Of a stretch of DNA of 64,000 nucleotides, positions 43,531 to 53,207 are shown in pieces. Both the position numbers and the translations under genes were made by a program. The stretch spans positions 1-64,000 of the forward strand of contig JAVBNT010000023.1 of assembly GCA_031551355.1 (NCBI GenBank), in the 5' to 3' direction. The stretch comes from JAVBNT01 sp031551355. GTDB lineage: Bacteria > Vulcanimicrobiota > CADAWZ01. How positions within the stretch are numbered: position 1 is the first letter of the stretch; each line of letters starts with the position of its first letter. A model generated the notes under the pieces. The model was not told the origin of the DNA. It ran no database searches and worked only from the letters and a program-made list of their open reading frames with translations.

Positions 43531-43550
43531 CTAAAAATTCTCTCCTCTAT

Positions 43551-44519
43551 TTAAGAATTATTCTGTAAATAAATACAGCAATAATGGAAACCGGTATACA
43601 TACCGAGAAAAGTCTCACGGCCGGAAGAATGGCCGTGTTCAAGATAATAATTCAAGGCTTTTTTCAAAGATGACTCATCACCGGAAACGCAAGCGTCATA
43701 AAAGTTCAGCGCTTCCTGCGGAATACGGCCGGCAAGGCAATAATTCAGAAAAACCGAACTGATATACACGGTAACTCCCGTAAGTTCGGAAACCGCCTTG
43801 TCCAATAGGCAGACGACTCTTGCCAGCGGCAATATACTCTCGGAAAAAACTGCCGACATTATGCCGAAAGAATTTAAGAGGCCGCAAAGAAAATCATCAC
43901 CGGAAGGAGTAAGTCCGTAACCGAAACCGACAAGCCCTTTTACAAATTTCTTCACATCGGACTCAGTAACCTTTTTGAAGTCAAGTGAAAGAAAAAAGGC
44001 GGTGATAAATTTATGCAGTGCCGAATAAACAGGATCTTCCGAAAAATCTTTTGGCTGAAAATCCGGCTGAAAAACCCCGGAATTCACAGCATAAAAAAAT
44101 ACCTGCTCCTGCCTGCGGCTTGAAGAGACCATATACTGAAAGGCAAAACTCAGGCGCGAGGCAAACAGAGGTAAGGAAAAGTTACCTGAGGGAACAATTT
44201 CACTCCACAAAGCAGCCGCGGAAAGGTCACAAAAAAAAAGGTTCAATTCATCGAAAAGAATCTCACCTTTATTTAAAAAAACAGTACCTCTGGCAAATTC
44301 AGGAAAAAAATTCACAGAGGGAACCATAATCCTTCCGGGGCCGCAGCAGTCCGAAGCGGCGATTACCGAAATAAAATCACCGGAGACGGAGACTAAATTA
44401 AATGCTTTTTTATGGGAAGAAATAACTTTTAGTTCAATATTCCCGCCCGACATAACAGAAATATTTTCCCTGTCTGATTCTGAGGCATAAACATACATAT
44501 TCTTACAGCAAAACCACAA
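43551..44519 (-). CDS. allH: AllH-like (DUF2877) protein
   Basis: The reading frame opens with a TTG at 44519; an internal ATG at 44498 (MYVYASES) is an alternative and neither has a strong ribosome-binding site. The 322-aa protein has the DUF2877 block KFVKGLVGFGYGLTPSGDDFLCGLL near residue 190, the family signature of the third subunit of oxamate carbamoyltransferase. It is 20 nt upstream of allF and 3 nt after the TusB-like gene, which places it in one long minus-strand operon. Confidence 0.82.
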   Translation of the reverse strand: MWFCCKNMYVYASESDRENISVMSGGNIELKVISSHKKAFNLVSVSGDFISVIAASDCCGPGRIMVPSVNFFPEFARGTVFLNKGEILFDELNLFFCDLSAAALWSEIVPSGNFSLPLFASRLSFAFQYMVSSSRRQEQVFFYAVNSGVFQPDFQPKDFSEDPVYSALHKFITAFFLSLDFKKVTESDVKKFVKGLVGFGYGLTPSGDDFLCGLLNSFGIMSAVFSESILPLARVVCLLDKAVSELTGVTVYISSVFLNYCLAGRIPQEALNFYDACVSGDESSLKKALNYYLEHGHSSGRETFLGMYTGFHYCCIYLQNNS

Positions 44520-44522
44520 AAA

Positions 44523-44783
44523 TCAGCAAAAAGATATTACCGGATTGGCCAAAATCAGCTCTATTATATCGGGGTAATCCACTTTTTTATAGAAATCCGG
44601 AAGAACATTATCAAGTCCGCGTTCATCAACCTCATCGGCTAGAACATATACCTCCCTGTCTTTAAAAAATTCCGGAGACAGGTAAAGTCCATCCTGAAGC
44701 AAAAATACCTTGGCATCACTGTCAAGCCTGACATATTCGGCAGCAAATTCCCCGCCGATCCGATCTATCATATACAAAGACAT
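44523..44783 (-). CDS. DsrH/TusB-like sulfur-relay protein
   Basis: The ATG at 44783 follows GGGAGG by 6 nt. The 86-aa protein resembles TusB/DsrH: AKVFLLQDGLYLSPEFF, then VYVLADEVDERGLDNVLP and a C-terminal VDYPDIIELILANP helix. In TusBCD, the complex passes sulfur from TusA to TusE for tRNA 2-thiouridine. No TusA or TusE is seen here. miaA, another tRNA-modification gene, is 3 kb upstream. Confidence 0.75.
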   Translation of the reverse strand: MSLYMIDRIGGEFAAEYVRLDSDAKVFLLQDGLYLSPEFFKDREVYVLADEVDERGLDNVLPDFYKKVDYPDIIELILANPVISFC

Positions 44784-44806
44784 CATGAACCTCCCAAACA
44801 GCAAAA

Positions 44807-45160
44807 CTAAAAAGTAAAAACATGGTCCGAACTCTTTAAAATCTGCAGAATTTCCGCGCGTGACTTGATTTTAAAATCTTCGGCAACCTTGTCATCGACA
44901 ATATTAAGCTTTTCCAGGGACTCTTTTTCAATCGCAATATCCATTGAAAACGCTTTAAAAGATATTATATACTTAAGAAATTCTTTTTGCTTAATATCTT
45001 TAAGAGAGAACCAAACGCCGTCCCCTATGAAAACAAGTTTTATAGTATGGTTATCAATCGTGCTGGCCAAACCGATAGACGCCCTCATTGCTTCTTCACA
45101 AAAATTGCCTCTGAACGGTGAATTTTTAACCAGCACAGTAACGGATTTTCCATTAGCCAT
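44807..45160 (-). CDS. DsrF/TusC-like protein
   Basis: The 117-aa protein begins KSVTVLVKNSPFRGNFCEEAMR, the DsrE-superfamily P-loop-like strand and the TusC-type pattern, with VFIGDGVWFSL at about residue 45. It contains a single cysteine at the N-terminal part. The ribosome-binding site is AGGGGGG. It probably forms a heterohexamer with the genes on either side. Confidence 0.75.
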   Translation of the reverse strand: MANGKSVTVLVKNSPFRGNFCEEAMRASIGLASTIDNHTIKLVFIGDGVWFSLKDIKQKEFLKYIISFKAFSMDIAIEKESLEKLNIVDDKVAEDFKIKSRAEILQILKSSDHVFTF

Positions 45161-45189
45161 AACAAATATGCCCCCTAAAAAATATAAAA

Positions 45190-45543
45190 TCAGAAAGAAA
45201 TAACTCTGTCCGCTTTGGTAAGCAACCCCGACAGCACTTCTATCGACGCAAATTTTACGTTATCAATATGAGCACTGGAGGACTTGACTCCCCTAACGGA
45301 AGAGCAAATACCGCACAAATAAACGGACACCCCGGAATCAACCAGTTCCGAAACCCTGTCCTTCGGAAGCATCAGGGATTCATATGACTGCTGATCAATA
45401 ACCGTATTGAACACACCGTCAAAATCAAAAAAGATGGAGACTTCCGATCCTTTCTGAAGAGCCGCGGCCGCAAGGTTACAAAGGGTATCGAATCTGGACT
45501 CCGTAAACGGAGAACTTTTATAGATAAAAACCAATGAACTCAA
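45190..45543 (-). CDS. DsrE/TusD-like protein
   Basis: The start is set at a TTG at 45543, 8 nt after AAGGAGG; a GTG at 45561 would overlap that site. The 117-aa protein has VFIYKSSPFTESRFDTLCN, VSIFFDFDGVFNTV and VYLCGICSSVRGV, the last corresponding to the TusD active-site cysteine region. It is the likely sulfur-carrying subunit. Its ribosome-binding site overlaps the rodA stop, so the DsrE-like genes may be coupled to rodA. Confidence 0.75.
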   Translation of the reverse strand: MSSLVFIYKSSPFTESRFDTLCNLAAAALQKGSEVSIFFDFDGVFNTVIDQQSYESLMLPKDRVSELVDSGVSVYLCGICSSVRGVKSSSAHIDNVKFASIEVLSGLLTKADRVISF

Positions 45544-45560
45544 AAGAAATTCCTCCTTCA

Positions 45561-46646
45561 CTACATCAAAAATAACCTTCCCCGCCGGCTGTATATACTC
45601 TCAAGTATACCGATGGCAATAAAATTAGAAATAATTGCACTGCCACCGTAAGAAACAAATGAGAGAGGCAGTCCGACGACCGGCATTATCCCCAAAACCA
45701 TCCCGATATTTACAAAAACATGGAATGTCAGCATTGCAAATATTCCTACGGCAACAAAGGCGCCGAAATCATTTTTGGCAACTTTGACAACAGCGAGGCA
45801 TCTTTGCAGCAAAATCAAATAAAGAATAAGGATAATTATACAACCGACAAAACCAAATTCCTCCCCTATGACCGAAAAAATAAAATCCGTGCCGTGTTCA
45901 GGAACGAAATTAAGCTGGGTCTGCGTGCCCATAAAAAGACCTTTTCCCAGCAATCCCCCATTGCCCACCGCTATCTTTGACTGCGTTATATTCCAGGCGG
46001 CTCCGGATATATCCGCATGGGGATTCATAAAAACAAACAAACGCTCTTTCTGATAATCACGGAGCAAAAAAGGAGCCAGACATACCCCGGACAGAACTAC
46101 CCCCGACAGAAACAGAGGATTTATACCCAACATAAACAGCATCACAAAAGCCACAAAAATAAGCACGAGTGACGTGCCGAGATCCGGTTGCATAAAAATC
46201 AGCACCCACGGGACAAAAACCGTAAAACATATTGACCAAAACTCTTTGTAACCAACCCTTTTTACGGAAGACAGTATTTTAGCCAGGGCAATAACAAGGA
46301 TCAATTTAGCAGGCTCAGACGGCTGAAACGTCCCCAAAGGGCCTAAAGAAATCCAGCGTTGGGCCCCCTTGGCACTGTGTCCGGCAATTAAAACAAAAAC
46401 AAGCAGCAATATGTTAAGGATCGAAATCGGAACAGCCAGACGGCCAAGGTTATCATAATCAATCAATGCAAAAATAACCATAAAAAATACGCCGGCCAAC
46501 ATATAAAAAAACTGCCTCTTAACCTCCTGCGCCAGTTCCGGACCAATCCTGAAAGCGCTTTGTACAAAAAACAAACCGGCGGCAGAAATGACAATAACCA
46601 CAATAAAAAGCAATAAATCGAAACGTTTGGAGAAGTTTTCTTTCAC
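45561..46646 (-). CDS. rodA: RodA/FtsW-family SEDS peptidoglycan polymerase
   Basis: The GTG-started 361-aa protein has about ten transmembrane helices and the SEDS blocks KGAQRWISLGPLGTFQPSEPAK and NFVPEHGTDFIFSVIGEEFGF, ending with GLPLSFVSYGGS. RodA polymerises peptidoglycan glycan strands for cell elongation. RodA rather than FtsW is suggested by length and KGAQRW. mreBCD is not in the window; minC follows upstream. Confidence 0.93.
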   Translation of the reverse strand: MKENFSKRFDLLLFIVVIVISAAGLFFVQSAFRIGPELAQEVKRQFFYMLAGVFFMVIFALIDYDNLGRLAVPISILNILLLVFVLIAGHSAKGAQRWISLGPLGTFQPSEPAKLILVIALAKILSSVKRVGYKEFWSICFTVFVPWVLIFMQPDLGTSLVLIFVAFVMLFMLGINPLFLSGVVLSGVCLAPFLLRDYQKERLFVFMNPHADISGAAWNITQSKIAVGNGGLLGKGLFMGTQTQLNFVPEHGTDFIFSVIGEEFGFVGCIIILILYLILLQRCLAVVKVAKNDFGAFVAVGIFAMLTFHVFVNIGMVLGIMPVVGLPLSFVSYGGSAIISNFIAIGILESIYSRRGRLFLM

Positions 46647-46675
46647 AATAATAATCCCATAAGAACGTAACCCGT

Positions 46676-47398
46676 CTAAACTTTGTAAGGTTCAAGCACA
46701 ATTATTGAGTCTTTAAGACTGACTCTGGTCACATAACCCTTTTTAAGCGGCTTAATCTCTTCTGCAGAAAGCCCCATACCGGCAATCGATATTGACGCAG
46801 CATCCATAACAAAACAAATAATCTGAGCAGAAGAATTGCCTTTAAATCCTGCATGCGCCTCTCCCTTAATAGTCCCCAGCACAATTATATCGCCGGCGGA
46901 AAGAACTTCAGAGCCGTATTCGATATTTCCCTGAATAACAACATTTCCCCTGGCTTCCAAAGATTCACCGGTTCTCAGGTTGCGCCTCAGCATAATCGTT
47001 TCCTCCACACACGAAGGATCCTTTGAATAAGGAAGCGGCAATTCCTTTTTTGCCGTCTCAGCCTTATTGACTTCACTGTTATTCAGAAAGCGTGAATAAT
47101 GACCGGAAATACCCAGCCTGCCAATAATAGTCCTGATCCCGAAACTCTCGGCAATATTCCTCGTTTCACCGGAGCAGCTTATTATACCGTCAATATAAAT
47201 GCCAAGCTCATCACAAACGCCGATAAGCTCCTGAACCTGTTCATATGACAGCTGACGCCACCCGAAATTCAGGGAGATGGAATTATCATCGGACATGGAC
47301 AATGCTCTCTGCTCCATAAGAAAATCCCTGATAACAGCAAAATCCATTTCCTCCGAAACGACAATAACATTATCCGTATCATCACTTTGAAAAGACAT
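46676..47398 (-). CDS. minC: septum site-determining protein MinC
   Basis: The 240-aa protein has a degenerate N-terminal domain (residues 1-100) and a C-terminal beta-helical domain with ARGNVVIQGNIEYGSEVLSAGDIIVLGTIKGEAHAGF (split here for length; residues about 150-195). The MinD-contact motif RSGQ of other MinC reads RTGE. MinC inhibits FtsZ assembly away from midcell. minD and minE are not adjacent. It lies 29 nt upstream of rodA. Confidence 0.9.
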   Translation of the reverse strand: MSFQSDDTDNVIVVSEEMDFAVIRDFLMEQRALSMSDDNSISLNFGWRQLSYEQVQELIGVCDELGIYIDGIISCSGETRNIAESFGIRTIIGRLGISGHYSRFLNNSEVNKAETAKKELPLPYSKDPSCVEETIMLRRNLRTGESLEARGNVVIQGNIEYGSEVLSAGDIIVLGTIKGEAHAGFKGNSSAQIICFVMDAASISIAGMGLSAEEIKPLKKGYVTRVSLKDSIIVLEPYKV

Positions 47399-47440
47399 AA
47401 TCCCTGGCGAAACCTTTCAAAATATTAGTAACATTCAAAA

Positions 47441-48460
47441 TTACAAAAAATCAGATATCAGTTTTGCGGCGGTGTCTAAATTATCTACCCAGACAACATT
47501 GGAATATTTATTAAACCAGGTCATTTGACGTTTTGCAAAATGACAAATTTCAAAATACAGTCTTTCATACATTTGATCATAAGAAATCCTGCCTAAGACA
47601 AAAAGACTCAGATACCTGTATTCCAAGCCGAAATCATAAAGACGCTGCGGAGATATTCCCATTGCCAGCAACCCCTCAACCTCGGCAATCATACCCTCCT
47701 TAAGGCGCAAGTCAAGGCGCAAGCGTATGCGGCTCTCAAGCTCAGCCTTAGGGTATTTCAAGCCCAAAACGAGATATAAAAAACCTGTCGGAGCCGTTTT
47801 ACGCATATCGGCCAAAGACGGCAGTCCGGATAATAAAAGCTCCAATCCCCTGGCAACTCTCCGGGGATTTTTTAAATCAATATAATCTCCGGCATCGCTC
47901 TGTATTTTTAAAATTTCACTCTGCATCCGCTGCAGGTCCCAAAGCCTTACATTTTCTCTGACGTCATCACTTACAAAAATATCCGGAAAAACAAGTCCCT
48001 CGGTAAGCGCCCTGATATAAAGACCTGTTCCTCCGACGATAAACGGAAGTTTTCCGCGCCGTGAAATATCCTTCATTGCACACAGTGCAAGACGCTGATA
48101 CTGGGCGACCGAAAATGGCTGCCCCGGTTCAAAAATGTCGATAAGCCAATGCGGTATACCGTCCGAAATAAAAGGATTTAAAGTCAGTCCGGCTTTTAAC
48201 TCTTCTGTGCCGTTACCGTTCAAGCCGGTGTTTTTGCTGATATTTTGCTGCAAATCAGCCGTTTCAAAACCGCTGTCGCAACACATTATCTCATACGAAG
48301 GAGAGAGTTTTCCCTTAACTTTTCCGGTCCCCAAATCCATAAACCGAAAAACCTGTCTTGAGTCTGCGGAAACAATCTCACCGGAAAAATAGCCGGCAAG
48401 AGAAACTGCAAAATCGGATTTTCCACAGGCTGTAGGCCCGGCAATAACAATCGCTTTCAA
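47441..48460 (-). CDS. miaA: tRNA dimethylallyltransferase
   Basis: The TTG start follows GGAGG by 6 nt. The 339-aa protein starts with the P-loop IAGPTACGKSDFAV, then VSADSRQVFRFMDLGTGKV, VGGTGLYIRAL and NPRRVARGLELL, all MiaA landmarks. It adds dimethylallyl to A37 of tRNAs reading UNN codons. An insertion of about 25 residues after the CDSG region (about 58-85) lengthens it slightly. It is the first gene of the miaA-minC-rodA unit. Confidence 0.95.
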   Translation of the reverse strand: MKAIVIAGPTACGKSDFAVSLAGYFSGEIVSADSRQVFRFMDLGTGKVKGKLSPSYEIMCCDSGFETADLQQNISKNTGLNGNGTEELKAGLTLNPFISDGIPHWLIDIFEPGQPFSVAQYQRLALCAMKDISRRGKLPFIVGGTGLYIRALTEGLVFPDIFVSDDVRENVRLWDLQRMQSEILKIQSDAGDYIDLKNPRRVARGLELLLSGLPSLADMRKTAPTGFLYLVLGLKYPKAELESRIRLRLDLRLKEGMIAEVEGLLAMGISPQRLYDFGLEYRYLSLFVLGRISYDQMYERLYFEICHFAKRQMTWFNKYSNVVWVDNLDTAAKLISDFL

Positions 48461-48694
48461 AAAACCTCCGCAAACCCGGTCTTAATTTTATATCCGGCCC
48501 GGTCTAAAAACTTTCGACAAAAAGATATAACTCCTGCCTGATACAATATTATCATTTCACACGCAGCTCATGCAAATAATAAAAAATCTTACTGCAAATT
48601 AATTTTAATGAAGAATACATTAAAATTATAAAGGAGCGGCGAAAAATAACTAGAAACATAAAAAATATATTTCTAAAGACCCTATTATTTGTTT

Positions 48695-51600
48695 ATGCAA
48701 AAAAACAGTACTTGCCAAAATGAATCCACAATAATAAGCCTTGACGACATACAAATAACTGAGCAAGGAATAAAAATACTCCACAGTGAAGGCTTATTGT
48801 CGCTGAAATACACAGATATTTCAGCTATATTCCTAATGTACAATAAAAGCAAAAAATATAGTGACACCCCGGAAATAATTCTCAAAAATAAAACCACCTC
48901 CGCTTTTTACTGCATAAACTGGGAAAAAATCTACAATAAAAAGAATGCCGGTCAGACTTTTCTTGATCTGCTTAAAGAGATACTGCTCTCTCTGAAAAGC
49001 TCATACATCGACAAAACGGTAGACTTTTTTCTGGACTCAAATTTTAAAGAAATACCGGAATACAAATCAAAAAAAGATATACCGGAATACGAAGCCGGCT
49101 TTTCACAAAATTCAAAACAGGATTCGGTTACGGAACCAAAAGATTTCACCCAGGAATGGAACAGCGGAGACTTCATACAAAATGAGTTCCGGATCAAAGA
49201 AGTACTCAAAGGCGGAATGGGAATTGTATATATTGCCAATCACATAAAAACGGGAAATATGTTTGCAATAAAAACCATACAGAAAAATTTTGTATGGGAT
49301 AACAGAATATATGAAATGTTTAAAAAGGAAGCCGAACTGTGGGTCAAGCTTGAAAAACACCCTAACATCGTTCAGGCACTAATCGTAAGGCAGATAAACT
49401 CAAAGCCTCTGATATTTCTTGAGTATATAAAAGGTAAAAGCCTCGACAGACAACTGGCACAGGGTCCGCTGGAAATAAAAACCGCAATAAGCTATGCAAT
49501 CCAAATATGCAGAGGACTTGCATATGCCTTCGGCAAGCTGAATATTATCCACAGGGATATAAAGCCGTCAAATTGCCTTATAGATGAAGACGGAACCCTG
49601 AAAATAACGGATTTCGGGCTGGCAAAAGTGCTGTCACACGCCATTTCAGAAACAGTGGAGCATGGAGACAGTTTGTCGGAAGAAACAAAAGAAAGTCATG
49701 CAACGGCATTTCAGGGGACACTTCCTTATATGTCACCTGAAAGTTTCTCACTAAAAAGTATCGCTACTACGGAAACGGATATTTACTCCATCGGGGTCGT
49801 TCTTTATGAAATGCTAAGCGGCACAAAACCGGTTTTTGCCACTAATTTTGCCGAATATATGGTAAAACATGAATCGCATGCCTTGATTGATGTAAAAGAA
49901 AAAAGAAACGAAATTCCGCAAAAACTGTCTGATATAGCGATGAAATGCCTGTCATTCAATCCGGAAAGCAGGTTTCACAAATTTGAAACGCTGCAAAAGC
50001 TTCTGGAAGAGCTTTACGAAGAACTTTACGGAGAAACCGTACCTTCAGGCTACAAACCCGAAGAGTCACTTTCGTCTAACGACTGGTATTTCAAAGGACT
50101 CTCACTGGCAGCATTAAACAGGCATTACGAAGCAATACGCTGTTTCAATGAGTCCCTTAAAAAAAATCCGGCCTTTACTGAATCCATCATCGCCAAAGGA
50201 GACAGTTACTTTGCAATAGAGCTGTACTCCGACGCGCTCAAAACATTTAACAAAGCTCTGACCATCAACGCGGACCATGCCATTGCACATACAAAAAAAG
50301 GCGACTGTTATCTAAAATTAAAAAGATTTCATGACGCACTTAGCTGCTACAATAAAGCGCTGGAAATAGAGCCGTTAAATGAGAAAACACTTATTGCCAA
50401 GGGAATTTATTTTTATAGTGCCGGCAACTATAAAGAAAGCATCAGACTGTTTGAACAGGCTCTGCAAATAGCCCCCCGCTCATACACTGCGCTGTTCAAT
50501 CTGGCTCTGGCCCTCCAATGCACAGGTGAGCTGCAAAAGACCCTGGCTATTTTTGAGCGGATGCACAGTGAAAATCCCAGACATATGGAATCCTGGCTGA
50601 AACATGGTCAGGTTTTGGAACAAATGGGCAAACCCTATGAAGCGATCAAATGCATGGAGCGGGCTTTGACATTAGCTCCCGGCAATAAGGAAGCCTGGCT
50701 GTCATTACAGAGAAATAAAATACTGACCGGCAAATATGATGAAGCTCTGGAAGACATAAAAAAACGGCTGCTTGAAAGCCCGGACGACATTGATCTTATT
50801 CTGTTGATGGCGGAGCTTCAGCTCGAAGAAAGCGACATGTCAGGAGCGCTTCAAAGTTATACAAAACTCATATCACTCGACAAGTCTAATATAGATTATA
50901 AAACGAAGCAAATACGTTTGCTGGACAGACTGTTTCTGTTTGACAAAGCCATCGAAATATTAGAGAACATGATGGACGGAGATAAGGAAAATGAAAACCT
51001 GAAAAAAATGTATCTGCAAATTTCCAGCCGCAAAAAATTTCATGCGGATTTCATAGATTCAATAATAAACTCCGCAATAGCACTGCCGGCCGGAATACCC
51101 GATATACCATCCTCTCCTCCTGAGGAAGAGAAAAAAATCCGCAAAATAATCTCAAAACTGGATAAAAATATCAGCCATATTGAAAACAGCTATCTATTAA
51201 AAATTGCCGCCGACTTTCTGCACAGCAATCAGGAATGGATAGCATTAAAAATCATCGAATACAGCATACGGAAAAACGGAGAAACACCGGAAGCCTGGCT
51301 ATCTATGGCAGCAATCCTCGACAAGCTCGGATTCAGCAGAAACGCTCTTTTCGCCTATAACAGGCATATACAGGCCTCTGAAAACGGATGGCAGGGATGG
51401 CAGGCACTTGCAGAGATGCATGCAGCACGTTTTTTATACACTGAAGCCTTCTTTTTCGGACTGAAAGCACTGTCACTCTCGGAAAACGCCCCGATACTTG
51501 TTCTCAAAGTGATAGCATATGCCGAAAGGGCGGGACTGTCAAAATTACTGCCTTCAATCGCGGTAACAGCCCTTGAAAAGTGCAGCAAACAAAATTTTAT

Positions 51601-53128
51601 AGACGAAGCGGTAACAGCATTTTTATATTCACTGCTGAACAGATACAATGAATCCGATCTGATTTTGGAAAAATATATCTCAGGAACAGATGAGAGCATA
51701 AAAAATCTGTGCATACAATTCAGTGTGAAAAATTCATTATACAGCAAAAATTATGCCCGTGCGGAAAAATTGTTTCTCAAAATCAAAAAAAGCGACAAGC
51801 TTAAGGGCGACTACTTTTACTGCGGAGGACTTGTATATGACTCCATTATGCATGATTCTTCGGCAATAGAAATGCTGGAAAAAGCTAATAAGGATGGATT
51901 ATGTTTTGAAGCTGATCTCGCAAAATCGGTAATATTATTTGAAAATAATGAGACGGATAAAGCCGTGGCGGCATTGAAAAAACTGTCAAAACAAAAAGAT
52001 ATTCTGCCCGAGGTACTGATCGCCAAAGCTTACATCGACAGCAAAACCGGAGACGTCAATGAGGGATATAACACGCTTGTAAAATCGTCAATCAGTTTTC
52101 CTACGCATGCAGAGATGCAAATGGCCAGAATAATGCTGTCCATAGAAGCTTTGTCGAAAATCACGACAACTCAAATAGAGAAATACATGTCGCAGCAGAT
52201 AATGGATCCCAGGCCCTTCGTTCTGTTGAGCTTCCATTATATAAATGAAGGCGAACTTGATCTGGCATCGACGGTAATAGAGCAGGGTCTCACGCTGCAC
52301 CCGTATGATTCAAACCTCATGAATAACAAGGCTATTATGTATATACTGCGTCATAACAAGCCTCAGGCAGACGAAATTTTAAGCGAAGCAATAGACTTTG
52401 ACAGGCATAACGCCTGTCTTTTAAACAATATTGCCGTAGCTTCACTGCAAAAACAGGATTACAACAAAGCTCTCACATCAATAAATAAGGCATGCCATAT
52501 AAAAAGGAACGATATAAGCATGCTGTATTGCCGGTTATATTGCCTTGTTCAAAATAAGGAATATGATGACGTCATCAGGGAACTGAGGCTGGGGGAAGCT
52601 GTAAATAAAAATCTTTTTTCCTTTGCGACTCTGGGCTGTCTAAGCTGTCTGATGACTCAGGATTATAAATCCGCAGAAGAATTTGCCGATATACTTCTTG
52701 ACAACCATCCTGAAAATTCCGCCGCCTGGATGCTGAACGGCTTCCTGCTTGAAAAAATGCAGGAAATCTCCACAGCTATAATTGCTTACCGAAACTCAAT
52801 ATCACTTGATCCTCACAATAGTTTCTCCCTGCTGGCCCATGGGAAACTTTTAATCCAGTGCGGATATGCCTCCGAAGGTAAAAAGTCGATAGAGACGGCA
52901 GACGGACTTGTAAACAAACCCAAAACAATGTCCGCGCCCAATGAAGAATGGCTCAAAAGTTCAGTATTTACTTATTTGAAGCAGCCCAGTTATATCCTGA
53001 TCAAACCGGAACTGCTGCCGCGCAAAAACTATTCCATACTGAATCGGGAAATAGTCCTTATTGAAGACATATTAAAGACAATGAAGGACAAACAGAATAT
53101 TTCAGAGAAATTGCATAATATAACTTAG
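48695..53128 (+). CDS. Ser/Thr protein kinase fused to a long TPR array
   Basis: The start is set at the ATG at 48695. The 1477-aa protein has an N-terminal region of about 155 residues, a eukaryotic-type kinase domain (about 160-440) with GGMGIVY glycine loop (172), FAIKTI lysine, HRDIKPSN catalytic loop (286), DFGLAKV (305) and GTLPYMSPES, then more than 20 TPR-like helical pairs to the C-terminus (clear units near 450-720 and 1160-1440, e.g. AIRCFNESLKKNPAF, ALSCYNKALEIEPL). All catalytic residues are present. No transmembrane helix is obvious, so it is probably cytoplasmic. It heads a plus-strand signalling operon and its substrate is unknown. Confidence 0.92.
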   Translation: MQKNSTCQNESTIISLDDIQITEQGIKILHSEGLLSLKYTDISAIFLMYNKSKKYSDTPEIILKNKTTSAFYCINWEKIYNKKNAGQTFLDLLKEILLSLKSSYIDKTVDFFLDSNFKEIPEYKSKKDIPEYEAGFSQNSKQDSVTEPKDFTQEWNSGDFIQNEFRIKEVLKGGMGIVYIANHIKTGNMFAIKTIQKNFVWDNRIYEMFKKEAELWVKLEKHPNIVQALIVRQINSKPLIFLEYIKGKSLDRQLAQGPLEIKTAISYAIQICRGLAYAFGKLNIIHRDIKPSNCLIDEDGTLKITDFGLAKVLSHAISETVEHGDSLSEETKESHATAFQGTLPYMSPESFSLKSIATTETDIYSIGVVLYEMLSGTKPVFATNFAEYMVKHESHALIDVKEKRNEIPQKLSDIAMKCLSFNPESRFHKFETLQKLLEELYEELYGETVPSGYKPEESLSSNDWYFKGLSLAALNRHYEAIRCFNESLKKNPAFTESIIAKGDSYFAIELYSDALKTFNKALTINADHAIAHTKKGDCYLKLKRFHDALSCYNKALEIEPLNEKTLIAKGIYFYSAGNYKESIRLFEQALQIAPRSYTALFNLALALQCTGELQKTLAIFERMHSENPRHMESWLKHGQVLEQMGKPYEAIKCMERALTLAPGNKEAWLSLQRNKILTGKYDEALEDIKKRLLESPDDIDLILLMAELQLEESDMSGALQSYTKLISLDKSNIDYKTKQIRLLDRLFLFDKAIEILENMMDGDKENENLKKMYLQISSRKKFHADFIDSIINSAIALPAGIPDIPSSPPEEEKKIRKIISKLDKNISHIENSYLLKIAADFLHSNQEWIALKIIEYSIRKNGETPEAWLSMAAILDKLGFSRNALFAYNRHIQASENGWQGWQALAEMHAARFLYTEAFFFGLKALSLSENAPILVLKVIAYAERAGLSKLLPSIAVTALEKCSKQNFIDEAVTAFLYSLLNRYNESDLILEKYISGTDESIKNLCIQFSVKNSLYSKNYARAEKLFLKIKKSDKLKGDYFYCGGLVYDSIMHDSSAIEMLEKANKDGLCFEADLAKSVILFENNETDKAVAALKKLSKQKDILPEVLIAKAYIDSKTGDVNEGYNTLVKSSISFPTHAEMQMARIMLSIEALSKITTTQIEKYMSQQIMDPRPFVLLSFHYINEGELDLASTVIEQGLTLHPYDSNLMNNKAIMYILRHNKPQADEILSEAIDFDRHNACLLNNIAVASLQKQDYNKALTSINKACHIKRNDISMLYCRLYCLVQNKEYDDVIRELRLGEAVNKNLFSFATLGCLSCLMTQDYKSAEEFADILLDNHPENSAAWMLNGFLLEKMQEISTAIIAYRNSISLDPHNSFSLLAHGKLLIQCGYASEGKKSIETADGLVNKPKTMSAPNEEWLKSSVFTYLKQPSYILIKPELLPRKNYSILNREIVLIEDILKTMKDKQNISEKLHNIT

Positions 53129-53207
53129 ATTATAATTATCATACTCTAATAAAATTGTTCCGTATTGCCGATTTATAAAATTTACTAATGGAGCTCACAA
53201 CATAAAA

